Part shown: positions 7,079-14,791 of the stretch, piece by piece
How positions within the stretch are numbered: position 1 is the stretch's first letter
Layout: the number at the start of each line of letters is the position of its first letter
Source of the DNA: CAYUBI01 sp964443005
GTDB lineage: Bacteria; Margulisbacteria; Riflemargulisbacteria; GWF2-35-9; CAYUBI01
DNA: 22,869 nt
Reading direction: 5' to 3'
Assembly (NCBI GenBank): GCA_964443005.1
Contig: CAYUBI010000026.1
Coordinates: forward strand, 1 to 22,869
Position numbers and translations under genes: made by a program
The notes under the pieces: model-generated
What the model was told of the DNA's origin: nothing
What the model saw: only the letters and a program-made list of their open reading frames with translations
The model's database searches: none

Positions 7079-9186
7079 CGCAAACGGCTGCTAATTTGTT
7101 GTCGAATAACAGACAGCATATAGTCTAGATCTTCGGGCAATGGTCCAAACCGATCAATTAATTCTTCTCGCAATGGATTGATTTGCTCAACTGAATGAAG
7201 TCTGCTAATACGCTGGTATACAGCAATACGAATTTCCATGCTATCAATATAATCTTCAGCAATAAATGCTGTACATTTTCGTGAAATATCCAGAGGTTCA
7301 GGCTCAGAATAATGTTGTCCTCTGGATCGAACCATGGATTCATTCAGTAATTGGCAGAATAATTCGAAACCAATTGTGACAATATGCCCATGTTGTTCTG
7401 AACCTAGTAAATTGCCTGCACCGCGTAATTCAAGATCCCGAATAGCAATTTTATAGCCTGTTCCTAAGGCAGAAAAAGATTTTAGTGCATCTAAACGCAG
7501 CAAACCTTCGGGCGTTGGGTGCTTTTCTGGATGAGTTAGCAAATAAGCATAAGATTGAATAATACTGCGGCCTACACGTCCTCGAAGCTGATGCAGTTGA
7601 GCTAAGCCAAATTTATCTGCATTATCAATAATGATAGTATTTACATTAGGCATGTCGAGTCCGTTTTCAATAATTGTTGTAGTAACTAAAACATCATAGT
7701 TTTTATGATAAAAATCTAAAATAGTTAATTCCAATTGATGTGGATTCATTTGGCCATGCGCAACAGCAAAACGGGCCTGAGGCATAAATGAGCGTAGTTT
7801 TTCTGCAAAGGAATAGATAGTTTCTACACGATTATGCAACACAAAAACTTGTCCGTTGCGCGCAATTTCACTTTCAATTGCATTTCGAATTATATTCCAG
7901 TCAAATGATTTAATTAGCGTTTTAACTGGAAGGCGTTCCTGCGGAGGTGTTGCAATAATGCTAATATCCCGAACACCGGTAATTGACATATATAACGTTC
8001 GCGGAATTGGCGTAGCAGATAAGGTTAACACATCTACTTGCGCTTTTAATTGTTTGAGTCGCTCTTTTTGTTTAACACCAAATCGTTGCTCTTCATCTAC
8101 AATAATTAGTCCTAAGTCATGAAATTCAACATCTTTGGATAACAACCGATGCGTGCCAATTAGAATATCAATTTGGCCAGCTGCTAAAGCTTTAATAACT
8201 GTTTTTTGTTCGCCGGGTGATTTCATTCGATTTAAAAACTGAATATTTACGCCTAGTTGGGAGAGTCTTTCCATAAATGTATGATAATGTTGAACTGTTA
8301 AAATTGTTGTTGGAACCAGTATCCCAACTTGTTTTCCATTGACTACTGCTTTATACGCTGCCCGAATAGCTACTTCTGTTTTCCCAAAACCAACATCACC
8401 GCAAACCAATCGATCCATAGGGCGTGCAGTTTCCATGTCCTGAATAACTTCATGAATCGCTTGCCGTTGATCTGGTGTTTCAATAAATGGAAAGGATCGT
8501 TCTAGTTCCAGTTGAAGCTCGGTTTCTTCACGAAAGGCAAAACCATTTTGTGAATGACGCATTCTGAATAATTCAAGCAACTCGAGTGCAATGTTTTCGG
8601 TTGCTTGACGCGCTTTGCTTTTTGCTCGATCCCATTTTTTATCTCGTAAAGAGGATAGCAACGGCGATGTGTCAATTCCTGAATAAAGATGAACCCGTTG
8701 AAACTGTTCTAATGGGACGTAAACTCGATCACCTTCTTGAAATTCTAGCTCTAAATATTCTCCTTCAAAACCATGAATGGTTAAACGCGCCATGCCTTTA
8801 AACCGTGCAATTCCATGATCAATATGTACAACGTAACTTCCATTTGTAATATCACTAAAGAATTCTTTGGGAATGTTTTCAAGTGCTAAAGCTTCTTCTT
8901 CATCTGTCCGAAGAAAAATTTCTTGAATATCTGTTTCCTGAATAGTTGATACACTGCGCTGAGTATGCGGGTCAAACGAACGAATAGATTCTAAAATATC
9001 GCCTAAAAACTCTAAACGAATTGGAAGTGCATGATTTGGCGCAAACAAGTCAATAATACTTCCTCGAACTGCACATTCTCCTTTAGTAACAACAACAGGT
9101 GAACGTACGTATCCAAAAGTAATTAGTTGCTCAATAAGCCCTGAATAAGAAACTTTACTTTGCTTTTTAAGTGTAACATGGTTCAT
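7075..9186 (-). CDS. mfd: Short transcription-repair coupling factor Mfd lacking terminal regulatory modules
   Basis: Mfd is the double-stranded DNA translocase that removes stalled RNA polymerase. This protein has 703 residues, against about 1150 for a full Mfd. What remains: residues 12-92 match UvrB-like domain 1b (VRGSIIDLFAPN, IRLEFLGDILESIRSFDP.TQRS); residues 112-170 are the RNA-polymerase-interacting domain (SYVVHIDHGIARFKGM); then the complete RecG-like motor with Walker A GDVGFGKT (263-270), VDEEQRFGV, SATPIPRTL and the GAGNLLGSEQHGH segment. Domains 1a, 2 and 3 are absent, and the C-terminal domain 7 stops after IDRFGPLPED...RQQISSRLR, about 75 residues early. Stop codons lie in frame upstream (complement of 9229-9231) and downstream, so this is the real ORF extent. 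The motor looks intact, so it is probably functional but reduced. Confidence 0.93.
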   Translation of the reverse strand: MNHVTLKKQSKVSYSGLIEQLITFGYVRSPVVVTKGECAVRGSIIDLFAPNHALPIRLEFLGDILESIRSFDPHTQRSVSTIQETDIQEIFLRTDEEEALALENIPKEFFSDITNGSYVVHIDHGIARFKGMARLTIHGFEGEYLELEFQEGDRVYVPLEQFQRVHLYSGIDTSPLLSSLRDKKWDRAKSKARQATENIALELLELFRMRHSQNGFAFREETELQLELERSFPFIETPDQRQAIHEVIQDMETARPMDRLVCGDVGFGKTEVAIRAAYKAVVNGKQVGILVPTTILTVQHYHTFMERLSQLGVNIQFLNRMKSPGEQKTVIKALAAGQIDILIGTHRLLSKDVEFHDLGLIIVDEEQRFGVKQKERLKQLKAQVDVLTLSATPIPRTLYMSITGVRDISIIATPPQERLPVKTLIKSFDWNIIRNAIESEIARNGQVFVLHNRVETIYSFAEKLRSFMPQARFAVAHGQMNPHQLELTILDFYHKNYDVLVTTTIIENGLDMPNVNTIIIDNADKFGLAQLHQLRGRVGRSIIQSYAYLLTHPEKHPTPEGLLRLDALKSFSALGTGYKIAIRDLELRGAGNLLGSEQHGHIVTIGFELFCQLLNESMVRSRGQHYSEPEPLDISRKCTAFIAEDYIDSMEIRIAVYQRISRLHSVEQINPLREELIDRFGPLPEDLDYMLSVIRQQISSRLR

Positions 9187-9211
9187 ATATGTACTGCTTT
9201 TTATTAAAATA

Positions 9212-9217
9212 ATTATA
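9212..9217 (-). promoter_or_regulatory. -10 box ahead of mfd
   Basis: A perfect TATAAT on the minus strand gives a short AT-rich leader of about 20 nt before the mfd ATG. No ribosome site is seen ahead of that ATG, and no convincing -35 is found. The 10-nt palindrome TGATATATCA sits just upstream. Confidence 0.35.
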
Positions 9218-9251
9218 GTTTTGATATATCAGGTATTGTACCGCGACTTAT

Positions 9252-9281
9252 TTGTCTCGTACCACTGCTTGCTTTTATGAT
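9252..9281 (+). promoter_or_regulatory. Likely sigma70 promoter of hisC-gcvT
   Basis: TTGTCT (9252-9257), 18-nt spacer, TATGAT (9276-9281), with a TATACT alternative overlapping at 9281-9286. It lies about 40 nt before the hisC ATG. Confidence 0.5.
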
Positions 9282-9323
9282 ATACTTACGTAGTCGTCAT
9301 TTGTGCAGCATTAAGGAATATTC

Positions 9324-10436
9324 ATGGGCATTCTTGTTAATCCTAACATCTCACCGTTGATTCCGTATCTGCCTGGTAAACCAATTGAGAATGTAAAAAA
9401 AGAATTTGGCCTTTCAACAGTCGTGAAGCTTGCCAGCAATGAAAATCCTTTTGGCCCTTCGTCGCAAGTGAAATCAATAATTACTCAAGCAATAAATGAG
9501 ATTAATTTGTATCCTGATGGAGCTGCTGTTGATTTAAAAAGCGCACTTTCAGTATTTTATCAATGTCCTTCTGACTATTTTATGATTGGAAATGGATCAG
9601 ATGAACTGTTGGCATTAATTGCCTTAACCTATCTAAATCCGTTTTGTGAAGCTTTAATTTCTGAAGGAACCTTTTCTGAGTATTATTTTGCTGCTCGATT
9701 AGCTAATTCATGTGTTACCCGAATTGCATTAAATGATTTTACTTACAATCTTGATGCATTTGCTCATAAATTATCTGCTAAAACTAAAGTTGTTTTTTTA
9801 TGCAATCCCAATAATCCGACAGGAACATATTTTTCTCAAACTGTACTTGAGAAGTTTTTGAATCAAGTAGATTCAACTATTTTGGTTGTTTTGGATGAGG
9901 CATATCACGAATATGCAGATGCACCGGATTATCCTAATTCGCTTTTATTGTTAAGTCGTTATCCTAATTTAATTATTTTACGAACCTTTTCAAAAGTATA
10001 TGGTTTAGCCGGCCTTCGTATAGGCTACGCTATTAGTGCGCCAGATATCATTGCTGCGCTGAATAAAGTACGCGAACCATTTAATGTCAATCGATTGGCG
10101 CAAGTAGCTGGTATAGCAGCATTAGCAGATCAGGCACATGTCCGTCAAACTGTTTTACATAACCTAAATGAAAAAATACGTTTCTATCAGCAACTAGAGC
10201 AGCTTAAGCTTGCATTTCTGCCCTCGCAAGGTAATTTTATATTGATTCATACTCCAAAAAGCGGTGAGGAAATTTTTCAGTCTTTGCTCAAACGTGGATT
10301 GATTATTCGCCCATTGAACGGGTTTGGCTTTCCGAAATCAATCCGCGTTACTTTAGGGTTAACTGAAGAAAATAATTCTTTTTTTTATAATTTCAAGGAG
10401 GTTCTTTCAAATGGCAAAGCGAACAGCACTTTATGA
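9324..10436 (+). CDS. hisC: Histidinol-phosphate aminotransferase-like PLP enzyme HisC
   Basis: Fold-type I PLP aminotransferase of 370 residues. The HisC layout is clear: ISPLIPYLPGKPIENV at the N-terminus, KLASNENPFGPS (residues 35-46), GNGSDELL, NPNNPTGTYF (161-170), DEAYHEY (191-197), the PLP-lysine motif TFSKVYGLAGLRIGY with Lys224, and the C-terminal IRPLNGFGFPKSIRVTLG. The reaction in histidine synthesis is imidazole-acetol phosphate plus glutamate to histidinol phosphate. No other his gene is nearby; enzymes of this family also act on aromatic amino acids, so the physiological substrate is open. The ATG follows TAAGGA. The 3' end contains the ribosome site of gcvT and overlaps it. Confidence 0.93.
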   Translation: MGILVNPNISPLIPYLPGKPIENVKKEFGLSTVVKLASNENPFGPSSQVKSIITQAINEINLYPDGAAVDLKSALSVFYQCPSDYFMIGNGSDELLALIALTYLNPFCEALISEGTFSEYYFAARLANSCVTRIALNDFTYNLDAFAHKLSAKTKVVFLCNPNNPTGTYFSQTVLEKFLNQVDSTILVVLDEAYHEYADAPDYPNSLLLLSRYPNLIILRTFSKVYGLAGLRIGYAISAPDIIAALNKVREPFNVNRLAQVAGIAALADQAHVRQTVLHNLNEKIRFYQQLEQLKLAFLPSQGNFILIHTPKSGEEIFQSLLKRGLIIRPLNGFGFPKSIRVTLGLTEENNSFFYNFKEVLSNGKANSTL

Positions 10437-11481
10437 TGAACATGTAAAATTAAATGCAAAAATCGTAGATTTTCATGGATGGGACCTTCCAGTTATTTAT
10501 ACCAATTTAATTGAGGAACATCAATCTGTACGTCAGTATGTAGGAATGTTTGATGTATCTCATATGGGGATTTTAGAGGTTCAAGGAATCGATGCTAAAA
10601 ATCTTTTACAAACATGTACTGTCAATGATATTGAAAAATTAGTACCAGGAAAAACTCAGTATTCAATGATTTGTGATGTAAAGGGTGGAATTTTAGATGA
10701 TTTAATGGTGTCTTGTTTGGCTGAAGATCATTATAAATTAGTTGTTAATGCTGGAAATAGTGAGAAAATTCAACGTTGGCTGGAAACACATGCGTCCTCC
10801 TTTGATACAACGCAAATTATTCATCGTAATGAATTAAATATTTTAGCTATCCAAGGTCCTAAAGCTATTGAATTGATTTCAGAAGCTTGCGATATTGATA
10901 TTGCCTTAAATCCCATGACATTTATTGAAACAAAAGTTCTTGGAAAATCTGTATCTATTAGTACAACCGGCTATACTGGTGAAAAGGGTGCAGAATTATT
11001 TGCTTCGGATGAAGATATTTCTTTTATTTGGAGATATTTTTTAAATAAAGGAGTGAGGCCTTGCGGATTAGGTGCACGAGATACGTTACGCATTGAAGCT
11101 GGGCTTCCGTTGTATGGACAAGAACTTTCCATCAAAATTAACCCATTGATGACGAATTATGCATGGGTTGTGAAACTTAATAAAGGCGAATTCATAGGTC
11201 GTGAAGCCTTGATAAACTATCAAGTCGCTACGAAAAAAACATATACTTATGGCGTAATCATGAACGATAAAGCTATTCCCAGAGCAGGATATTTAGTTCA
11301 AGATGTAGGAACAGTCTCTAGTGGAACTTTTTCCCCAACTTTAGGCAAATCTATTGCAATGATTTTATCGTTTAAACAATTTTCTAACGGAGATTCAGTC
11401 TATATTAATATTCGGGGGAAAAGTCACATGGGAATTATTTGTTCCCTGCCATTTTATAAAAAAAATAGCAAATTTCATTGA
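10411..11481 (+). CDS. gcvT: Aminomethyltransferase GcvT (glycine cleavage T protein)
   Basis: Transfers the methylene group of aminomethyl-lipoyl GcvH to tetrahydrofolate. At 356 residues it is full length (family about 364). Visible signatures are RTALYDEH, the FDVSHMGILEV block, GGILDDLMV with the conserved Asp pair (96-97), TGYTGEKGAELF, GLGARDTLRIEAGLPLYGQEL and a C-terminal barrel (SGTFSPTLGKSIAM). The ATG at 10411 has an excellent ribosome site (AAGGAGG) inside the hisC 3' end, and the two genes overlap by 26 nt in different frames. GcvH and GcvP are not in the window. Related YgfZ and dehydrogenase-type folate-binding proteins are excluded by the DDLMV and LPLYGQEL motifs. Confidence 0.95.
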   Translation: MAKRTALYDEHVKLNAKIVDFHGWDLPVIYTNLIEEHQSVRQYVGMFDVSHMGILEVQGIDAKNLLQTCTVNDIEKLVPGKTQYSMICDVKGGILDDLMVSCLAEDHYKLVVNAGNSEKIQRWLETHASSFDTTQIIHRNELNILAIQGPKAIELISEACDIDIALNPMTFIETKVLGKSVSISTTGYTGEKGAELFASDEDISFIWRYFLNKGVRPCGLGARDTLRIEAGLPLYGQELSIKINPLMTNYAWVVKLNKGEFIGREALINYQVATKKTYTYGVIMNDKAIPRAGYLVQDVGTVSSGTFSPTLGKSIAMILSFKQFSNGDSVYINIRGKSHMGIICSLPFYKKNSKFH

Positions 11482-11506
11482 CGGCCACCCCAGACCCTTT
11501 TATAAT
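11478..11506 (+). promoter_or_regulatory. Strong sigma70 promoter of tRNA-Gln
   Basis: TTGACG (11478-11483), a 17-nt spacer and a perfect TATAAT (11501-11506). The -35 overlaps the gcvT stop codon. Predicted +1 lies roughly 15-20 nt before the mature tRNA. Confidence 0.75.
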
Positions 11507-11529
11507 ACATATATTAAATTTCAGTTTGA

Positions 11530-11604
11530 TGCCCTATGGTGTAATTGGCAACACAGCGGATTTTGGTTCCGTTATTCGTGGTTCGAGTCCATGTAGGGCA
11601 ACCA
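11530..11604 (+). tRNA. tRNA-Gln, anticodon TTG
   Basis: A full cloverleaf folds by eye. The acceptor TGCCCTA/TAGGGCA (11530-11536, 11594-11600) pairs over 7 bp. The D-stem is GTG/CAC around a TAATTGG-type loop. The anticodon stem GCGGA/TCCGT holds the loop TTTTGGT, giving anticodon TTG. The T-stem CGTGG/CCATG holds TTCGAGT. Discriminator A and an encoded CCA (11602-11604) follow. Its last 9 bases are also the first bases of the 136-bp direct repeat found again at 16072, making it the likely integration target of the island to its right. Confidence 0.93.
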
Positions 11605-11731
11605 AAGAAAAGAAACAGGGTGAGCAGCCACTGGAATCTTAATAACCGCTTCTCGTTCAATCGATTCTAGCTTTAGATATTTCGCCTCCCAAATGCAGCA
11701 TTCGCTATCGGTGTTTATTAGCAACCTCAGT
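11596..11731. repeat. 136-bp direct repeat, copy 1 (attL-like, at tRNA-Gln 3' end)
   Basis: Begins within the tRNA acceptor (GGGCAACCA) and ends at ...AACCTCAGT. It is identical to 16072-16207 at 131 of 136 positions with no gaps, the five differences being substitutions. On the minus strand it reads openly (SECCIWEAKY..., IPVAAHPVSFLWLP). I do not recognise a family. Confidence 0.85.
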
Positions 11732-11933
11732 TAAGAATTTGCGCCCACAAAGCAACCGGAAACCTGGAGGACAACCTTATACCACTAAAACGGCTTCAGG
11801 TACTCTGTTTGGATTTATTTGCATTTCCTCTCTGCAAACGAAGTATTGAAAACATCTTAATGGTAAGTCGAATCAGGAAACTTGGTTAATTTAGAAGTTT
11901 CCGTTCAGCGGAATATCCACCTAGCTAATCACG
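11732..11933. other. Gene-free stretch between repeat copy 1 and the ATPase
   Basis: About 200 nt beyond the repeat with no open frame that I would call, no RNA fold I recognise and no promoter. On the minus strand, the frame of the repeat continues into this segment but is broken by two stop codons, so it may hold the remains of a gene. Confidence 0.4.
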
Positions 11934-13214
11934 TTAAATGCGATCAATAAGTAAATCATCAAGATAATCCTTCATGTCGATGACATGAATCGAGCTCAGA
12001 CAGTACTCTTTTGATAAAGCGGATTTTTCGAATTGAGAGGCCACGTGATCTGTGACTTTGGCTTTCTCTAGATTGGTTAGGGCTTTAAATTTTGCTTCAT
12101 AGATTTCAATTTGCTTTCCATCCTGAATAATCCAATCAAACTCTACGTTCTTTTCCCAATATCGTCGGCTTTCTGGAAAAGAAACACGTAGAGTATCTTC
12201 AAAGATTGTAGCTCCATGATCTCGTATCAATTTTTGCTGAAGATTTCTTGAATAAGTAAACCACCTTGAGCGATGTGATGAATATACTTGGAACCAAAAT
12301 CGGAGTGTTGGATCGATAATTTTATAAATATTTTTTTTTTGGTAACGTTGAGGTTCTCCAAAACACGATTCCCTCTGAATAATTGACATATCCTGAAGTA
12401 ATTGAAGTGGACGAGAAAGATTGGTTTGGGCAGTTCCAATTCGTGCGGCAATTTCACTTGGCTTAACGGCTCCTCGGCCAATTGTCTCAAGAATATTAAT
12501 TGGCATGATCCCTTCTATTTTTTCATCAGACAATATCCGTAGCGGCTCGGAGTCTAAATAAGCAGAGAAATTGAAGTACAGTGAGTTTGCTTCATCAAGA
12601 AGGGAATTGGCATTATCCATAAATTCCCAATAGCGGGGGATTCCACCGACCAAAGAAAACCGCATAAATGTCTCAATAGTTTTATGCGTAATATTAAAAA
12701 ATTCGCAAAAATGATTAAATTCCATAGGTTCAATATGAATCAACTTTTGTGCACGGCCAAAAAGTGCGGATTTGCGATCCAAGAACAAGCTATGCATCAT
12801 ATGTTGACTAGAGCCTGAAAGGATTAGAAAGATGTTTTCATCTTTTCGATGATCTAGCCATTTTTGAATGATGCTAGGTAGCGATGGATCGGACTCAACA
12901 AGATAGGGGAATTCATCGATGCATAAGATTAATGATTTTTTTTGAAGATCTAGAAGCTCAAAAAATTGCGACCAGTCTGTTGGCTTGATACTTGTTTTGA
13001 AGATCGATTCTGTGTCCGCCAGAGTTTGAATAATTTGAATGTCACGAGCCGCTTGAATAGCTTGCGAGTAGCATCCATGGTTACGTGAAATCCATTCAAC
13101 AAGAAGGCGAGTCTTGCCGACACGTCGTCGGCCATAAAGAACGGCAAGCCCTCCTTTTTTATAAAGGGCATCCAGTTCCATGAGTTCAGCTTGGCGATTA
13201 ACGAGATTTTTCAT
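11934..13214 (-). CDS. Archaeal-type ATPase (ATPase_2 plus DUF234-like nuclease tail)
   Basis: STAND/AAA-type ATPase of 426 residues of the kind often found on mobile and defence islands. Visible parts: a short RQAELMELDALY lead-in, Walker A GRRRVGKT (28-35), Walker B SLILCIDEFPYL (94-105), a sensor-like SGSS (133-136), GGIPRYWE (190-197) typical of the family, a winged-helix segment at about 250-285 (KPSEIAARIGTAQTNLSRPL), and a C-terminal region with D360 and E373-A-K375 spaced like a PD-(D/E)xK nuclease core. It looks intact. The ATG has no ribosome site and sits 8 nt after a -10 box, suggesting a leaderless message. The biological role is unknown; defence, toxin-like or regulatory functions are all possible. 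It lies between repeat copy 1 and the IS630 remnant. Confidence 0.85.
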   Translation of the reverse strand: MKNLVNRQAELMELDALYKKGGLAVLYGRRRVGKTRLLVEWISRNHGCYSQAIQAARDIQIIQTLADTESIFKTSIKPTDWSQFFELLDLQKKSLILCIDEFPYLVESDPSLPSIIQKWLDHRKDENIFLILSGSSQHMMHSLFLDRKSALFGRAQKLIHIEPMEFNHFCEFFNITHKTIETFMRFSLVGGIPRYWEFMDNANSLLDEANSLYFNFSAYLDSEPLRILSDEKIEGIMPINILETIGRGAVKPSEIAARIGTAQTNLSRPLQLLQDMSIIQRESCFGEPQRYQKKNIYKIIDPTLRFWFQVYSSHRSRWFTYSRNLQQKLIRDHGATIFEDTLRVSFPESRRYWEKNVEFDWIIQDGKQIEIYEAKFKALTNLEKAKVTDHVASQFEKSALSKEYCLSSIHVIDMKDYLDDLLIDRI

Positions 13215-13222
13215 ATACGGAC

Positions 13223-13259
13223 ATTATGCTTAAAAAGCATTATGTTTGTCAAGCATAAT
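13223..13259 (-). promoter_or_regulatory. Promoter with operator-like inverted repeats for the ATPase gene
   Basis: On the minus strand, TTGACA (complement of 13247-13252), 18-nt spacer, CATAAT (complement of 13223-13228), then the ATG 8 nt later. ATTATGCTT (13223-13231) is the exact reverse complement of AAGCATAAT (13251-13259), and a third half-site AAGCATTAT (13235-13243) lies between, so dyads cover both promoter boxes. Autoregulation by a dimeric repressor is an inference. Confidence 0.6.
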
Positions 13260-13273
13260 TGTAAAGTCTTGAA

Positions 13274-13766
13274 TATATACCCTTCCCTAAATGGTTTTCG
13301 GTTTTTTTAGGTAGGTTGAAGCAGATGTAGCTTTGTGCCGATAAATTGATGCAACTCGTCACGATAATTGGGAAGATTTTTCAGGAATGAGTCAATATTC
13401 TCCCTGAAGACGCTGAATTTTTCATAATATTGATTATTAATGATTTTCTTTCGTATAAACTTCCACAACTGTTCTATGAGATTTAGATTGGGAGAATACG
13501 GCGGCAGAAAGAGGAATATGCATTTTGAGGTTTTGAGATAGTCCGTGACGAGCTTATTGCGATAATACTTTGCGTTATCCAAAATTATATAAAGTGCGTT
13601 CTTGTCGGCATAAAAAGCTTCCGCTTTTTTGAGAGAGGCAACAATGCTGATTTTCGTGGTCCTAGTTGCTTATGGATAGAGGTTTGTAAAAGATATTTAA
13701 ATTTAGCGCTTGACAAGCATTTTCAAAATTACCCAAAACCGGAAACCATTTCGGATTAGGTATATA
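13274..13766 (-). mobile_element. Internally deleted IS630-family element
   Basis: Imperfect terminal inverted repeats lie at 13274-13308 and 13732-13766. Both start TATATACC and share AAATGGTTT and CGGTTTT blocks. They bracket only about 490 bp, while IS630 elements are usually near 1.1 kb. TA dinucleotides are at both outer edges, as expected for this family. The missing part is the N-terminal two thirds of the transposase gene. It may still be mobilised in trans if a related transposase exists elsewhere. Confidence 0.75.
13307..13669 (-). pseudogene. 3' fragment of IS630 transposase (DDE domain)
   Basis: Reads as 120 codons, open from a stop at the complement of 13670-13672 to a TAA at 13307-13309, without a convincing start. 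It contains the second catalytic Asp in LDNAKYY, LPPYSPNLNLIE with the catalytic Glu (34 residues between, the DD34E spacing), and the usual QLWKFIRK tail. The first catalytic Asp, the helix-turn-helix and the natural start are missing, so it cannot encode an active transposase. Confidence 0.85.
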
Positions 13767-14071
13767 TCATTTATTTACCCTAAATTTATCCATATTGTAT
13801 TACTATCAAAATTGTATTACTATCAAAATATATTAGAGATTATTTTAAATCTAAAGCTAATGGTTTAGCAGGGAATATGCCCTAAATTAATCAAACAATA
13901 GTAATTAATACTCTAATCCCAATTTGTTCAGGTGAAGAACAGAGAGCAATTATTGAAAAAGTTGATTCACTCATGAAAACAGTGGATGAACTGAAATTAG
14001 AGATTGGTCAAAATGAACAATATGCTAGTGACTTGATACCGGCGGTGTTGAGGGAAGTGTTTGAGGGGTAA
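13767..14071 (+). pseudogene. 3' remnant of a type I restriction specificity subunit (HsdS)
   Basis: The last roughly 95 codons of an HsdS-like gene, beginning right at the IS630 edge. The tail reads EEQRAIIEKVDSLMKTVDEL (the long conserved helix), then SDLIPAVLREVFEG, typical of S-subunit ends. Upstream, SKYIRDYFKSKANGLAGNMP is followed by an in-frame TAA and then INQTIVINTLIPICS, which matches the central HsdS conserved motif. A 17-bp tandem duplication (13794-13810 and 13811-13827) shifts the frame; removing one copy restores a continuous FIYPKFIHIVLLSKYIRDYF reading. The target-recognition domains, hsdM and hsdR are absent. At least two lesions plus truncation make it dead. Confidence 0.8.
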
Positions 14072-14075
14072 AGAA

Positions 14076-14276
14076 ATGAAAGAAGTACTCGATTATTTAA
14101 AAAATAATTGGTTGCAAAGTTTATTTATCACAACTGTTGGTAGTATCTTCGCTGGTCTTTTTTTATATTACTGGGCAAAAATGCTCTATTCCAAAGCATT
14201 ATTTACTGATCCCAATGAGTTAGAGACCATTCAAGAACGACTGAATGGCTTAGCGAAAGAAAAACTATGCCACTAA
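14076..14276 (+). CDS. Small single-pass membrane protein
   Basis: A 66-residue protein I do not recognise. It has one clear hydrophobic helix (SLFITTVGSIFAGLFLYYWA, about residues 15-34) after a short charged N-terminus, and a hydrophilic tail with NELETIQERLNGLAKEK. The ATG at 14076 follows GAGGGG 4-9 nt upstream and lies 5 nt after the HsdS stop. A TTG 15 nt earlier is also in frame but lacks support. It overlaps the next gene by 10 nt, so it was likely translated with it. Hypothetical, but the ribosome site and overlap support it as real. Confidence 0.6.
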   Translation: MKEVLDYLKNNWLQSLFITTVGSIFAGLFLYYWAKMLYSKALFTDPNELETIQERLNGLAKEKLCH

Positions 14277-14791
14277 TCAGATGCACCCAAAAATTGCTTA
14301 AAGAACTGGATGTAATGCCAGAAGAAAAAAACTTTCCTAATGAAGTATTGGGAGAATGGCACGCCAACCTGCTATTGATTCAAAGAAGAAAATGCGTACT
14401 CTTTACCAACAGCAAAACACTTTTTTCGTTTTTGGTAACGGGTCTTAGAAAAGCTGATTTTAAGCATCTCGATGAAATATTCCGTCAAAGTTGTTTTAAA
14501 CAAATGTTGTATGAAGGCATTCCCCAGAATCAATTTGAAAAAGTATTAGCAGAGAACGAAGAAATCATTTATGGAAAAACAAACAATCGAAGCGTTCTGG
14601 GCTCAATGAATGATTTTACAAAGATGATAAAGTTTGACGTAGAAGATGCCAGACATGTTGATAATCTCAATTTATATAAAGTTAACAAAGAGCTGAATCA
14701 AATACCTATGAGTGCAATTGAATATAAATCTGGCAACAAAATGTTGAGAGAAATATTAAAAGTGAAAGAGAATAAAGATGGTTACACATAA
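14267..14791 (+). CDS. DUF6933-like protein
   Basis: A soluble protein of 174 residues. From memory the layout fits the DUF6933 family, of unknown function: LIRCTQKLLKELDV at the start, LGEWHANLLLIQRRKCVLFTN, then KTLFSFLVTGLRKADFKHL, the NNRSVLGSMNDF motif near residue 125, and IPMSAIEYKSGNKMLREIL near the end. The highly patterned WHANLL and RSVLGSMND segments suggest a conserved fold. No catalytic site is obvious. It starts inside the small membrane-protein gene and overlaps the next gene by 14 nt, so the three genes form a compact transcription unit. The family call is moderately sure; function is not known. Confidence 0.75.
   Translation: MPLIRCTQKLLKELDVMPEEKNFPNEVLGEWHANLLLIQRRKCVLFTNSKTLFSFLVTGLRKADFKHLDEIFRQSCFKQMLYEGIPQNQFEKVLAENEEIIYGKTNNRSVLGSMNDFTKMIKFDVEDARHVDNLNLYKVNKELNQIPMSAIEYKSGNKMLREILKVKENKDGYT

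Noticed and set aside
8586..8801. Plus-strand ORF inside mfd
   Set aside because: Shadow of the conserved mfd reading on the other strand, with no start signal.
12227..12490. Second minus-strand ORF inside the ATPase gene
   Set aside because: Alternative-frame shadow of the intact 426-residue ATPase.
13700..13720. TTGACA-containing GCTTGACAAGC palindrome as a promoter reading into the HsdS remnant
   Set aside because: It lies within the IS630 end, has no matching -10 at the right distance, and the gene downstream is dead.
13794..13827. The two 17-bp units as a CRISPR-like array
   Set aside because: The units are directly adjacent with no spacer, and only two exist.
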